From Burkholderiaceae bacterium (GTDB taxonomy: Bacteria > Pseudomonadota > Gammaproteobacteria > Burkholderiales > Burkholderiaceae_C), in the NCBI GenBank assembly GCA_024235995.1, contig JACKLI010000002.1, positions 1 through 64,000 of the forward strand: a DNA stretch of 64,000 nucleotides, written 5' to 3'. The notes under the pieces are model-generated. The model was given only the letters and a program-made list of their open reading frames with translations, had not been told where the DNA came from and ran no database searches. A program made the translations under genes and the position numbers. This document shows positions 1 through 8,623 of this stretch, one piece after another (position 1 is the stretch's first letter; each line of letters begins with the position of its first letter).

Positions 1-147
1 AACGCACGCACGGCGGCGCGCGCCTTGATGGGCGGGCTGTCATGAGCTTCGCGACCCCTTTCATGGCGTGAACAGGCCCTAGTCAGCCCGGCGCGGTGCG
101 GAGCGCTGCCCGGGGCGCGGGGGACAGCTTGCCGACGGCTGCTGCCG
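1..147. other. left-edge segment with no callable gene
   Basis: No gene can be supported here. Two plus-strand frames are open from the edge and stop at 43-45 and 69-71, so the tail of an upstream gene is possible, but about 20 residues are too few to recognise. The minus strand has an ATG at 64 running off the edge, also unrecognisable. Confidence 0.4.
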
Positions 148-978
148 TCAGACCGGCCGCAGCGTGTTGGCCGGCAGGCGATCGACCTCGCGCAGCAGGG
201 TGGCCAGCGCGCGGCCGGCGGCGTCGATCAGGGCCAGGCCGTCCTCCAGGTCGGCGGCGGCGGCGTTGCCGGCGGCGCCCTCGGGGTTGAGGTCCTGCGC
301 GGCCCAGGCCAGCTTGGCGCTGCGGCCATTGCCCAGCGTGGGGTAGTCGCGTGCGCGCTGCTCGGAGGTGGACGCGAAGCTCTTGAACCGGGACTGGCGC
401 ACCAGCCGCGGCTTGAGCGCCAGCATCATCGAGGTCTCGACCTGGCCGCCGTGCACGCCAAAGCGCTGCTCGGCCGCCGGAAAGCGCTCCATGGCGTCCT
501 TGCCGTCGGCCTCCAGCAGGGGCAGGTTGAACCAGCTGGTGCTGTACACCAGCATGCCCAGGCGGTTGCGCCAGTCGCGCGCCACCACGTCCATCAGGCC
601 CGTGTTGCCGCCGTGGGTGTTGAACAGCACCAGCTTGCGCACGCCGCTGGCCAGCACGCTCTCGGCGATGTCGGTCCACAGGTGGATCACGGTCTCGGCC
701 TTCAGGCTCAGCGTGCCGGCAAAGGCCGCGTGCTCGGGGCTGTAGCCGACGCGCTGCACCGGCAAGAACAGCACCGGCAGGTCGGGCGGCAGGTGGGGCG
801 TGGCCGCCTGCACCATGCTGTGCGCCAGGTTGGCGTCCACCGACAGCGGCAGGTGGGGCCCGTGCTGCTCGGTGGCGCCCAGCGGCAGCACCGCGATGGT
901 CCGGTTCAGGTCCAGCGAGGCGAAGTCGGTGGTCGTCAGGTCCGACCACTGGCGGGTTCGGGGAGGCAGAGCAGACAT
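148..978 (-). CDS. creatininase-family amidohydrolase
   Basis: A 276-residue protein of the creatininase/creatinine amidohydrolase family, metal-dependent cytosolic hydrolases of cyclic or linear amides. Visible family motifs are ATEQHGPHLP at residues 35-44 with metal-ligand candidates E37, H39 and D48, the NTHGGN loop at 120-125, and HGGQVETS at 176-183. The length matches the family. The start at 978 was chosen because the protein then begins about 30 residues before the first motif; an in-frame ATG at 987 is an alternative. It is divergent from the AlaX gene with about 48 bp between the starts. The substrate cannot be told from sequence: family members act on creatinine, formamidopyrimidines or peptides, and nothing nearby points to creatinine catabolism. 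Confidence 0.9.
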   Translation of the reverse strand: MSALPPRTRQWSDLTTTDFASLDLNRTIAVLPLGATEQHGPHLPLSVDANLAHSMVQAATPHLPPDLPVLFLPVQRVGYSPEHAAFAGTLSLKAETVIHLWTDIAESVLASGVRKLVLFNTHGGNTGLMDVVARDWRNRLGMLVYSTSWFNLPLLEADGKDAMERFPAAEQRFGVHGGQVETSMMLALKPRLVRQSRFKSFASTSEQRARDYPTLGNGRSAKLAWAAQDLNPEGAAGNAAAADLEDGLALIDAAGRALATLLREVDRLPANTLRPV

Positions 979-1026
979 GATCGCCATCTTACGCACACTC
1001 ACAAATCCGATGCATCGCTTGCTACC

Positions 1027-1791
1027 ATGGCCGTCATGACCGAGGAACTCTTTCGCCAAAACGCAACACTCGAACACTGCGCCGCCCGGGTGCTGGCCGT
1101 GGGCGAGGCCGGCGTGGTGCTGGACCGCACCGTGTTCTACCCGCTGGGCGGCGGGCAGGCGGGCGACGCGGGTTGGCTGCAGACCGCGGACGGCACGCGC
1201 ATCGCCATCGCCGACACCCGCAAGGAAAAGGATGCCGAAGGCCGGATTACGGGTCGAATCGTGCATTGGCCGGCGCCCGATCAGCCGGATGCGCTATCAA
1301 AATTGAATGTTGGCGACACCGTCACGGCCCGCATCGACATGCCGCGCCGCCGGCGGCTGATGCGCTTTCACACCGCCTCGCACCTGCTGTGCCACCTGGT
1401 GCCGGTGCCGGTCAACGGCTGCTCGATCACGCCCGAGCATGCGCGCATCGACTTTCACATGAGCGAGCCGCTGGACAGGGAGCAGCTCACGGCCGGCCTG
1501 GCGCGCCTGGTGGCCGCCGGCCTGCCGGTGGTGGTGGGCGCGGTGACGGACGCCGAGCTGGACGCGCACCCCGAGCTGGTCAAGAGCATGAGCGTGCAGC
1601 CGCCGCGCGGCAGCGGCACGGTGCGCACCATCCGCATCGGCGCGCCCGCGGGCGCGGGGCCCCTGATCGACCTGCAGCCCTGCGGCGGCACCCACGTGGC
1701 CAACACCGCCGAGATCGGTACCGTGGTGGTGACCAAGATCGAAAAGAAGAGTGCCATGACGCGGCGCGTGGTGCTGGGGCTGATCGATTGA
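1027..1791 (+). CDS. alanyl-tRNA editing protein (AlaX-like)
   Basis: A 254-residue free-standing editing domain related to the second additional domain of alanyl- and threonyl-tRNA synthetases. The family deacylates mischarged tRNA(Ala), mainly Ser- or Gly-tRNA(Ala), in the cytosol. The zinc-site motifs are both present: HTASH at residues 115-119 and CGGTH at 219-223. The N-terminal part contains a synthetase-like FYPLGGGQAGDAG segment at 38-49. The ATG at 1027 is used; an ATG at 1036 is an alternative start three codons downstream. Around 1286 the coding sequence reads gcgctatcaaaattgaatg, which resembles the start of the dispersed repeat, but the match is too short to call. Confidence 0.92.
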   Translation: MAVMTEELFRQNATLEHCAARVLAVGEAGVVLDRTVFYPLGGGQAGDAGWLQTADGTRIAIADTRKEKDAEGRITGRIVHWPAPDQPDALSKLNVGDTVTARIDMPRRRRLMRFHTASHLLCHLVPVPVNGCSITPEHARIDFHMSEPLDREQLTAGLARLVAAGLPVVVGAVTDAELDAHPELVKSMSVQPPRGSGTVRTIRIGAPAGAGPLIDLQPCGGTHVANTAEIGTVVVTKIEKKSAMTRRVVLGLID

Positions 1792-1822
1792 ACTTTGCGC
1801 CACCGGCGAATCGAACTCCCCC

Positions 1823-2326
1823 ATGAACCAGACCGATATGACTCTGCCCGCGTCCCCCTCATCGCGCCGCCATGCCCTGCGCTGGGCCGCCGCCGGCGTG
1901 GCCGCCGTGGCCGGCGGCCCCCTGTGGGCGCAGCGCGCGCCCAAGGCCACGGCGGTCGAAGTCTGGAAGGACGCCAGTTGCGGCTGCTGCCACGACTGGA
2001 TCGCGCACATGGAACAAAACGGCTTTGCCGTGACCGCGCACGACGGCGGCAACAACGCCGTGCGCGCCCGGTTGGGGCTGGCGACGAAATACGGCTCCTG
2101 CCACACGGCCCTGGTGGGCGGCTACGTGATCGAGGGCCACGTGGGCGCGGCCGAGGTGCGGCGCCTGCTGCGCGAGCGCCCCGACGCGCTGGGCCTGGCG
2201 GTGCCGGGCATGCCGGTGGGCTCGCCCGGCATGGACGGCGCGGTCTACGGCGGGCGGCGCGACCGCTACGACACCGTGCTGGTGCTGCGCGACGGCACGA
2301 GCCGCGTGTACCAGAAGCACGGCTGA
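1823..2326 (+). CDS. DUF411 metal-binding protein, probably periplasmic
   Basis: A 167-residue DUF411 family protein. The N-terminus has a twin-arginine-like start (SSRRHALRW, residues 13-21) and a hydrophobic stretch ending at about residue 36, so export is likely. The mature part begins with ASCGCCHDW (51-59; Cys53, Cys55, Cys56, His57), followed by SCHTA, IEGHV and VPGMPVGSPGM, the Cys/His/Met-rich signature of the family. DUF411 proteins are associated with copper or other soft-metal handling, but no copper genes lie nearby, so the metal is inferred from the family only. The gene follows the AlaX gene by 31 bp and converges on the cfa gene with 32 bp between. Confidence 0.88.
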   Translation: MNQTDMTLPASPSSRRHALRWAAAGVAAVAGGPLWAQRAPKATAVEVWKDASCGCCHDWIAHMEQNGFAVTAHDGGNNAVRARLGLATKYGSCHTALVGGYVIEGHVGAAEVRRLLRERPDALGLAVPGMPVGSPGMDGAVYGGRRDRYDTVLVLRDGTSRVYQKHG

Positions 2327-2358
2327 CGCATTGGCCCCGGGAGGGGTGCGCCCCGCGC

Positions 2359-3612
2359 TCAGGCGCCGCCGTACATGAACCGGCGCGACCAGGGCAAGGT
2401 GGTGGCGCTTTGGCCGGCGCGGCGGCACAGCACCTGGAAGAGCGAAATCTCGTCGTGCTCGAAGGCCCACTGGCAGCCGACCAGGTACATGCGCCAGATG
2501 CGCCACTTCTTCTCGTCCACCAGGCTTTTCAAGTGCTCGCCTCCGGCCTCGAAGTTGTCGCTCCAGCACTGCAGGGTGCGCGCGTAGTGGCGGCGCAGGC
2601 TTTCGGCGTCCACCGGCTCCAGTCCGCCGCGCTGCAGGGTCGACAGCACCAGGCTGACGTGCGGCAGCTCGCCCTGCGGGAACACGTAGCGGTCGATGAA
2701 GCGCCCGCCGCCGTGGCTGGTCTCGGCGTTGTCGGCGTCGGTGGAGGTGATGCCGTGGTTCAGCGCCCAGCCGCCGGGCGCCAGGCGGTCGTGGATGATC
2801 TGGAAGTAGGGCTCCAGGTTCTTCAGCCCGACGTGCTCGCACATGCCCACGCTGGTGATGCAGTCGAACGTCTCGGTGACGTCGCGGTAGTCCTGCAGCC
2901 GGATCTCGACGCGGTCCGCGAGGCCGGCGGCGCGCACGCGTTCGCAGGCCAGGTCGAACTGGTTTTGCGACAGCGTGATCCCCACGCAGCGCGCGCCGAA
3001 CTTCTGCGCCGCGCGCAGCACCAGCGCGCCCCAGCCGCAGCCGATGTCCAGCAGGCGCTGGCCGGGCTCCACGCGCAGCTTGGCCAGGATGTGGTCGATC
3101 TTTTTCTGCTGCGCCTGCTCCAGCGTCTCGGTGCCGGTCTCGAAGTAGGCGCACGAGTACACCATGGCCGGGTCCAGCCACTGGGCGTAGAAGGCGTTGG
3201 AGACGTCGTAGTGGTAGTGGATGGCGGCGCGGTCCTCGTTCTTGCTGTGGTGCCGCGCATCGGCCACCCGGCGCACCATGCGGCCCATCCAGCCGGCCTT
3301 GTCGGGGTCGGCGCCGCCGCCCGCGGTCGCCAGGCGATGCGCGACGTCGATGATGTCCTGCACCGTGCCGGTGACGTCCAGGTGGCCTTCGACGTAGGCC
3401 TCGCCCAGGCTGTCCAGCGAGGGGGACAGCAGCGCCGCCGCGCCCTTGGCGTCGCGCACGTCCAGCGTCACGCGCGGGCTGTCGAAGCGGCCCAGCTTCA
3501 GGCCAGTGCCGGCCTTCCAGCGCACCAGCACCGGCACGTCGAGCCGCGCGCGCAGGCGCTCGGCCCAGTGGTTGAGGGTGGCATCGAACGGGGACGAGGC
3601 TGACAGTTGCAT
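2359..3612 (-). CDS. cfa: cyclopropane-fatty-acyl-phospholipid synthase
   Basis: A 417-residue SAM-dependent methyltransferase of the CMAS family. It adds a methylene group from S-adenosylmethionine across the double bond of unsaturated acyl chains in membrane phospholipids, usually in stationary phase or under acid stress. Family features are the HYHYDVSNAFY segment at residues 132-142, the SAM-binding DIGCGWG at 189-195, a GITLSQNQ segment, and the conserved C-terminal block containing SFEHGRY-like substitutes. The length is normal for the shorter proteobacterial form. The ATG at 3612 follows about 170 bp of intergenic DNA shared with the divergent dsbD-like gene. It may be monocistronic. 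Confidence 0.94.
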   Translation of the reverse strand: MQLSASSPFDATLNHWAERLRARLDVPVLVRWKAGTGLKLGRFDSPRVTLDVRDAKGAAALLSPSLDSLGEAYVEGHLDVTGTVQDIIDVAHRLATAGGGADPDKAGWMGRMVRRVADARHHSKNEDRAAIHYHYDVSNAFYAQWLDPAMVYSCAYFETGTETLEQAQQKKIDHILAKLRVEPGQRLLDIGCGWGALVLRAAQKFGARCVGITLSQNQFDLACERVRAAGLADRVEIRLQDYRDVTETFDCITSVGMCEHVGLKNLEPYFQIIHDRLAPGGWALNHGITSTDADNAETSHGGGRFIDRYVFPQGELPHVSLVLSTLQRGGLEPVDAESLRRHYARTLQCWSDNFEAGGEHLKSLVDEKKWRIWRMYLVGCQWAFEHDEISLFQVLCRRAGQSATTLPWSRRFMYGGA

Positions 3613-3783
3613 CGCGCTGGGTCTCCTGGGGCTCCTTGGTCTGTGGGCCAGGTCATGCCGGCGGCGTGCCCTGGCTTGCAGCATCAAACTTAACATGGCT
3701 GGGCCAACTTTGCAGCCCCGCCGGCCGGGCCGGAACCTTGCGCGCGCGGCGTGCTCTGATTGAATTGCCGAAAATACCCTCCG

Positions 3784-6045
3784 ATGAACGCGCTGCGCAC
3801 TTTTCTCCTGACTGCTTTTGCTGCATGTTTGATAGCTGCTGGCGCTTTCCCCATGGGCGCCAGGGCTCAAATCGGCTCCAAATCCGAGGTTTCCACCGAG
3901 CAGGTGCGTGCCCGGCTGCTGGCCTGGGCGCCGCAGGGCGTGCCCACCGGTGCCGCAGCCACGGGCGCACCGGGCACGGTCTGGGTGGGCCTGCAGATCA
4001 CGCACCAGCCGGGCTGGCACACCTACTGGAAGAACTCCGGCGACTCGGGCCTGCCCACCGAGCTGCAGTGGACGCTGCCGCCCGGCGTGATGGCCGGCGA
4101 CATCGCCTGGCCGCTGCCCCGCAAAATCCCCATCGCCAACCTGGCCAACTACGGCTACGAGGGCACCGTGCTGCTGCCGGTGCCGCTGATCGTCACGCCC
4201 GACTACAAGCCCGGCCCGCTGGTCGAGTCGATGGACATCGGCCTGAAGGCCAGCTGGCTGGTGTGCCGCCAGGAGTGCATTCCGCAGGAGGGCGAGTTCG
4301 CGCTGCGCCTGCCGCTGCGCAGCTCCACCGCGCTGGACGGCCCCGCCTTCGAGGCGGCGCTGAAGAGCCAGCCTGCCGAATTGACGGGCGCGCAGCAGGC
4401 GCAGGTGGCCGGCGAGCGCCTGCAGGTGCGCATCACCGGCCTGCCGGATGCGGTGCGCGGGCAGGCGCTGGAGCTGTTTCCCGAGACGCCCAACATCCTG
4501 CTGACCGCCGCCACGCGGGGCGACGCGCCCGGCCCGCGCACCTGGACGCAGCGCTGGGACGGCGCGGTGTGGACGGCCGACGTGCCCCTGTCGCCCGACC
4601 GCGCCGGCAGCCCCGCCCAGATGCCGCTGGTGCTGGTGGCCGACAACGGCCAGGGCTGGCGCGCCGACGCCGCCGTCGGCGGCACCTGGCCCGCGCCGGC
4701 CCCGGCGGCCGGCGTGTCGCCCGCGCTGGAGGCCGCGCTGGCCGCCAACGCCGCGCGCGGCGTGCCGGGCGGCGCCCCGGCCGCGCCTCGCAGCGCGCCA
4801 TCGGCCGTGCCGGTGGCCACCTTCGCGTGGGCGCTGCTGGGCGCGCTGGTGGGCGGCATGCTGCTCAACCTCATGCCCTGCGTGTTTCCGGTGCTGGCCA
4901 TCAAGGTGCTGGGCTTTGCCCGCCATGGCGACGACCGGCGCGCGCACCGCATCAGCGGCCTGGCCTACAGCACGGGCGTGGTGCTGTCCTTCGTCGCCCT
5001 GGGTGCGCTGATGCTGGCGCTGCGCGCCGCCGGCGAGCAGCTGGGCTGGGGCTTTCAGCTGCAGTCGCCGCTGGTGGTGGCGCTGCTGGGCACGCTGTTT
5101 GCCGTGCTGGGGCTGAACCTGGCGGGGGTGTTCGAGTTCGGCCGCTTCCTGCCCAGCGGCGTGGCCACGCTGCAGGCGCGCCATCCGGTGGTCGACGCCG
5201 GGCTGTCGGGCGTGCTGGCGGTGGCCGTGGCCTCGCCCTGCACGGCGCCCTTCATGGGGGCCTCGCTGGGGCTGGCCGTGGGGCTGCCGGCGGCGCAGGC
5301 GCTGGCGCTGTTTGCCGCCCTGGGGCTGGGCATGGCGCTGCCCTACCTGGCGGCCAGCTGGCTGCCGGCGGTGGCGCGCGCGCTGCCGCGGCCCGGCGCG
5401 TGGATGGACGTGTTCAAGAAGTTCATGGCCTTTCCCATGTTCGGCACCGCCGTGTGGCTGCTGTGGGTGCTGGGCCAGCAAAGCGGCATCGACGGCGCGG
5501 GCGCGCTGCTGGCGCTGTGGGTGGCGCTGGCGCTGCTGCTGTGGGCGCTGGGCCTGGCGGGGCGCGCGCGCTGGGTGATCGCGTCGCTGGCGCTGGCCTT
5601 CACCGCCTTCCTGGCCCAGGCCATCGGCCCCAACGTGCTGCGCGGCGCCGACTCAGCCGCCGATCCCGCCGCCGCGCCGGCCCAGGCCGCGGCGGCAGGG
5701 GAGCGCTGGCAGCCCTGGTCGCCCGCGCGCGTGCAGGCGCTGCTGGGCGAGGGCCGGCCGGTGTTCGTCGACTTCACCGCCGCCTGGTGCGTGACCTGCC
5801 AGTACAACAAGAAGACCACGCTGGCCAGCGCCGAGGTGCTGGCCGCCATGGACGCCGCCCGCGTGCAGACCCTGCGCGCCGACTGGACGCGGCGCGATGC
5901 GGTCATCAGCGCCGAGCTGCAAAGGCTGGGCCGCAGCGGCGTGCCGGTGTACGTGCTGCTGGCGCCGGGGCAGGCGCCGGTGGTGTTTTCCGAGGTGCTC
6001 AGCGCGGCCGACGTGAAGGGCGCGCTGGCGGCGCTGAAGTCGTAG
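3784..6045 (+). CDS. DsbD-family protein-disulfide reductase
   Basis: A 753-residue inner-membrane protein that carries reducing equivalents from cytosolic thioredoxin to the periplasm. The order is signal peptide (about 1-36), a periplasmic N-terminal DsbD/ScsB-like domain with a VCRQEC cysteine pair, a multi-span membrane domain with the central cysteines at about C366 (NLMPCVFPV) and C486 (ASPCTAPF), and a C-terminal thioredoxin domain with C669-V-T-C672. All redox cysteines expected for the electron cascade are present. The ATG at 3784 is used; a longer in-frame reading from 3760 is unlikely because residues would precede the signal peptide. Codons 10-33, most of the signal peptide, are made of a copy of the dispersed repeat. 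The ScsB-type N-terminal domain suggests a paralogue rather than classical DsbD. Confidence 0.92.
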   Translation: MNALRTFLLTAFAACLIAAGAFPMGARAQIGSKSEVSTEQVRARLLAWAPQGVPTGAAATGAPGTVWVGLQITHQPGWHTYWKNSGDSGLPTELQWTLPPGVMAGDIAWPLPRKIPIANLANYGYEGTVLLPVPLIVTPDYKPGPLVESMDIGLKASWLVCRQECIPQEGEFALRLPLRSSTALDGPAFEAALKSQPAELTGAQQAQVAGERLQVRITGLPDAVRGQALELFPETPNILLTAATRGDAPGPRTWTQRWDGAVWTADVPLSPDRAGSPAQMPLVLVADNGQGWRADAAVGGTWPAPAPAAGVSPALEAALAANAARGVPGGAPAAPRSAPSAVPVATFAWALLGALVGGMLLNLMPCVFPVLAIKVLGFARHGDDRRAHRISGLAYSTGVVLSFVALGALMLALRAAGEQLGWGFQLQSPLVVALLGTLFAVLGLNLAGVFEFGRFLPSGVATLQARHPVVDAGLSGVLAVAVASPCTAPFMGASLGLAVGLPAAQALALFAALGLGMALPYLAASWLPAVARALPRPGAWMDVFKKFMAFPMFGTAVWLLWVLGQQSGIDGAGALLALWVALALLLWALGLAGRARWVIASLALAFTAFLAQAIGPNVLRGADSAADPAAAPAQAAAAGERWQPWSPARVQALLGEGRPVFVDFTAAWCVTCQYNKKTTLASAEVLAAMDAARVQTLRADWTRRDAVISAELQRLGRSGVPVYVLLAPGQAPVVFSEVLSAADVKGALAALKS
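3812..3880 (+). repeat. dispersed repeat copy inside the dsbD-type signal peptide
   Basis: The segment contains gatagctgctggcgctt followed by gggcgccagggctcaaat and ggctc, matching the layout of the intergenic copies at about 14880, 29500, 47350 and 53163 (atagct, gcgctt, a short variable spacer, a ggctgnaggcc-like block, a T-rich end). Here it is read in frame as the hydrophobic core and cleavage region of a signal peptide. Confidence 0.65.
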
Positions 6046-6267
6046 CACCACGGCGTCCCAATGGTCTCGGACGATGGTCACGGCGGAGCGCTCCGTGCCG
6101 GGTGGACATGATGGTCGCGCACCGCGATCCTGCAGGCGTTCGGAGTCGACCCGAGGCCCATTTCGGCCCCCGGTGGTGTGGGCGTGGGTGGTGCAAGGGG
6201 CTTTGCCGAGCAGGGCGGGCGTGAAGCCCTCTTTCGAGTTGCTTGTCGGGACGAGATTCGGAGTACT
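6046..6267. other. intergenic space between convergent genes
   Basis: These 222 bp separate the convergent dsbD-type gene and the lysR gene. I see no strong hairpin with a T-run and no credible ORF. The segment marks the left border of the 6.3-14.6 kb block. Confidence 0.5.
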
Positions 6268-7209
6268 TCAGTCTTTTGCCTGCCGATCGGATGATGCCGG
6301 CATGTCCCAGTAGGGCGGGTCGACGAAGGTTTCCTGGAGCATCTCGAGAAAGCAGTGCACCTTGGCCGTCATGTACCGGTTGGGCAGGTACAGGGCGTAC
6401 AGCGCACTGTTGATGGTGGGAAGATAGTCCGGCAGCAGGGGCTTGAGCGTGCCGGATTTGAGATGCTCGCCGACGAGATAGGTCGGCAGCAAGGCAACGC
6501 CCAGGCCGGCGAGTGCGTGGTCCGCAATGATCTGGCTGCTGTTGACATGAAAGCGGGCGTGGACGGGCACGCTGTACACCGAGTCGCCCCGCGCGAAGCT
6601 CCAGCGCCCATGCTTGATGACGCTTGGATAGTGGTAGCACTCGTGTTCCGCGAGGTCGGCTGGCGTGTTGGGTGCCCGGTGCCGGGCCAGGTACCTGGGA
6701 CTGGCGCAGACGGCCCAGTGGATGCTCGTCAGCCGCTTGGCGATGACGCCATCGTCGAGGTGGTTGGTGATCCGCACGGCAATGTCGAGGTCGCCCTGGG
6801 ACAGGCTTTCCAACTGGTCGGACGTCTTGAGACGGACGTCGACGTTCGGGTAGCGCTCGGAAAAGCGCGAGATCAGTGGGCCCAGGTGCTTGACGCTGAA
6901 CAGCATGGGGGCTGTCAAGCGCAGCGTTCCGCGCGGCTCGGACTGGAGGTCCTGTACCTGGGCAATGGACTCCTCTGCCAGCTGCAGGACGTGGCTGCTG
7001 GATTCGTAAAAGGTGCTTCCGATCTCCGTCAAGGCGACCTTGCGGGTGCTTCGCTCCAGGAGTTGGACGCCCATTTTTTTCTCCAGCCTGGCGATCTGCC
7101 GGCTGACCGTGCCCGGGGACACCTGCAATTCCGCCGCCGCGCCGGAAAAACTCATGCAGCGGGCCACTCGCACAAACACCGAGATCAAGGTCAGATCGTC
7201 AGGGGCCAT
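6268..7209 (-). CDS. LysR-type transcriptional regulator
   Basis: A 313-residue LTTR. The N-terminal winged helix-turn-helix covers about residues 5-64 (FSGAAAELQVSPGTVSRQIARLEKK), followed by a linker helix and the LysR substrate-binding domain (about 90-295). It is transcribed divergently from the cystathionine beta-lyase gene with 175 bp between starts, the normal arrangement for an LTTR controlling its neighbour. It is therefore the likely regulator of the following catabolic/transport operon, with the pathway substrate or an intermediate as coinducer (inference). The sequence is closest in style to the CrgA/AaeR group of proteobacterial LTTRs; the ligand cannot be predicted. Confidence 0.93.
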   Translation of the reverse strand: MAPDDLTLISVFVRVARCMSFSGAAAELQVSPGTVSRQIARLEKKMGVQLLERSTRKVALTEIGSTFYESSSHVLQLAEESIAQVQDLQSEPRGTLRLTAPMLFSVKHLGPLISRFSERYPNVDVRLKTSDQLESLSQGDLDIAVRITNHLDDGVIAKRLTSIHWAVCASPRYLARHRAPNTPADLAEHECYHYPSVIKHGRWSFARGDSVYSVPVHARFHVNSSQIIADHALAGLGVALLPTYLVGEHLKSGTLKPLLPDYLPTINSALYALYLPNRYMTAKVHCFLEMLQETFVDPPYWDMPASSDRQAKD

Positions 7210-7212
7210 GGC

Positions 7213-7284
7213 TTGATTGTTGCATCAATAAAAAAATGAATTGAAAGATTTGCTATTGGCGCATGTATGGCGCATCAATATACT
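7213..7284 (+). promoter_or_regulatory. divergent control region: LysR-type site and promoter for the metC-like operon
   Basis: An inverted repeat TTGAT-N6-ATCAA at 7213-7228 fits the T-N11-A style of LysR sites and lies right next to the lysR start, suiting autoregulation. A sigma-70-like promoter facing the operon has a -35 TTGGCG at 7256-7261, 17 bp spacing and a -10 TATACT at 7279-7284. A direct repeat of tggcgcat (7257-7264 and 7269-7276) lies inside the promoter spacer. The predicted transcript start near 7291 leaves about 95 nt of leader before the ATG at 7385. Confidence 0.6.
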
Positions 7285-7384
7285 GACTTCGATCGTGCCG
7301 GAGAGGCTCCTCTGCTTGGTGCACGCGACACCCGGCCCACCCATCGCCAGCCATGGCCCGTGTATTTCATTCAGCTTGCGTTCC

Positions 7385-8572
7385 ATGAGTGACATCTCCA
7401 CCGCCTCCCCCATGCATCCCGAAACGTCCGTGACCCATGTGGGGCGTGACGCCCGGCTGTCCAGTGGATTGGTCAACATCCCGCCCTACCGTGGCTCCAC
7501 CGTGATTTTCGATTCCGTGGAGCAACTCAGGAACTCGAGCGGACATCGGGCCTACGGCCGGTGGGGAACACCCACCACCCGTGCCCTCGAGGCCGCGCTC
7601 GCCGAACTTGAGGGAGGCGCCAATTCGATGCTGACGCCTTCCGGGCTGTCGGCCATCACCACGGCCATGATGGCCAGCGTGAAGCCCGGCGATCACGTCC
7701 TGGTTGTGGACAGCGTTTACCCGCCGGTGCGCAATTTCTGTGAGGCGGTGCTCAAGAGCCAGGGCGTGAGCACCACCTACTACCCGCCCCTGATCGGCGC
7801 CGGTATCGCCGCGCTGATTCAGCCGAACACCACGGTCGTGTACACCGAGTCGCCGGGCTCGGGGACTTTCGAGGTGCAGGATATTCCGGCGATCTGCGCC
7901 GCAGCCCATGCCGCCGGCGCCAGGGTTCTGATGGACAACACCTGGGGGACGGCGCTGAATTTCCAGGCGCTGAGGCACGGGGTGGATCTGTCCATTCATT
8001 CGCTGACCAAGTACGTCGTGGGCCATTCGGATGCACTGATGGGCGTGATCGTGGCGCGCACGCGGGATCTGTACCAGCAGGTCCGAGCCTTTCACGGTGC
8101 CCTGGGCCTCACGGTGTCCCCGGACGACGCGTTTCTGGGCCTGCGCGGCCTGCGTACCTTGGCGGTGCGGCTACGGCAGCACCAGGAAGGGGCGATGCAG
8201 GTGGCCCGATGGTTGAGCGAGCAGCCATCGGTGCGCGAGGTGCTGTATCCCGCTCTGCCGGGCGCGCGCGGCCATGAACTGTGGAAGCGCGATTTCCAGG
8301 GCGCCAGCGGCTTGTTCGGCCTGGTGCTGAAGCCGGCTTCCGAAGCCGCCGTGACGGCCATGCTCGATGGCATGGTTCTGTTCAAGATGGGATTCAGCTG
8401 GGGCGGCTTCGAGAGCCTGATCGTGCCCGTGAAGCCGGGCGGCCATCGCGCAAGCAGCCCGGTTGCCCCGGGCGACGTCTGCCTGCGCATGCACGTTGGC
8501 CTGGAGCACCCTCAGGACCTGATTGCCGATCTGGCCGCCGGGCTGGAGCGTCTTTCGGCCTGCAGGGATTGA
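7385..8572 (+). CDS. metC: cystathionine beta-lyase (PLP C-S lyase)
   Basis: A 395-residue Cys/Met-metabolism PLP enzyme (trans-sulfuration family). It cleaves the C-beta-S bond of cystathionine or a related thioether, giving pyruvate, ammonia and a thiol. The PLP-lysine region is SIHSLTKYVVGHSD; the phosphate-binding YGRWGTPT segment lies near residue 55; the C-terminal FKMGFSWGGFESL block is the beta-lyase rather than gamma-synthase signature. I chose the ATG at 7385 because the predicted promoter ends near 7291; a longer in-frame reading from 7241 would start upstream of it. Being first in an operon with an amino-acid importer suggests a catabolic rather than methionine-biosynthetic role, with an unknown substrate (inference). 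Confidence 0.9.
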   Translation: MSDISTASPMHPETSVTHVGRDARLSSGLVNIPPYRGSTVIFDSVEQLRNSSGHRAYGRWGTPTTRALEAALAELEGGANSMLTPSGLSAITTAMMASVKPGDHVLVVDSVYPPVRNFCEAVLKSQGVSTTYYPPLIGAGIAALIQPNTTVVYTESPGSGTFEVQDIPAICAAAHAAGARVLMDNTWGTALNFQALRHGVDLSIHSLTKYVVGHSDALMGVIVARTRDLYQQVRAFHGALGLTVSPDDAFLGLRGLRTLAVRLRQHQEGAMQVARWLSEQPSVREVLYPALPGARGHELWKRDFQGASGLFGLVLKPASEAAVTAMLDGMVLFKMGFSWGGFESLIVPVKPGGHRASSPVAPGDVCLRMHVGLEHPQDLIADLAAGLERLSACRD

Positions 8573-8623
8573 CGCGGTGGTGCCTGGCAACTTAACTTTT
8601 CCATAACGACTCAAGAGGCAAAC

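Noticed and set aside
1286..1310. Dispersed-repeat copy in the AlaX gene
   Set aside because: Only gctatcaaaattga matches; later blocks are missing, so chance is likely.
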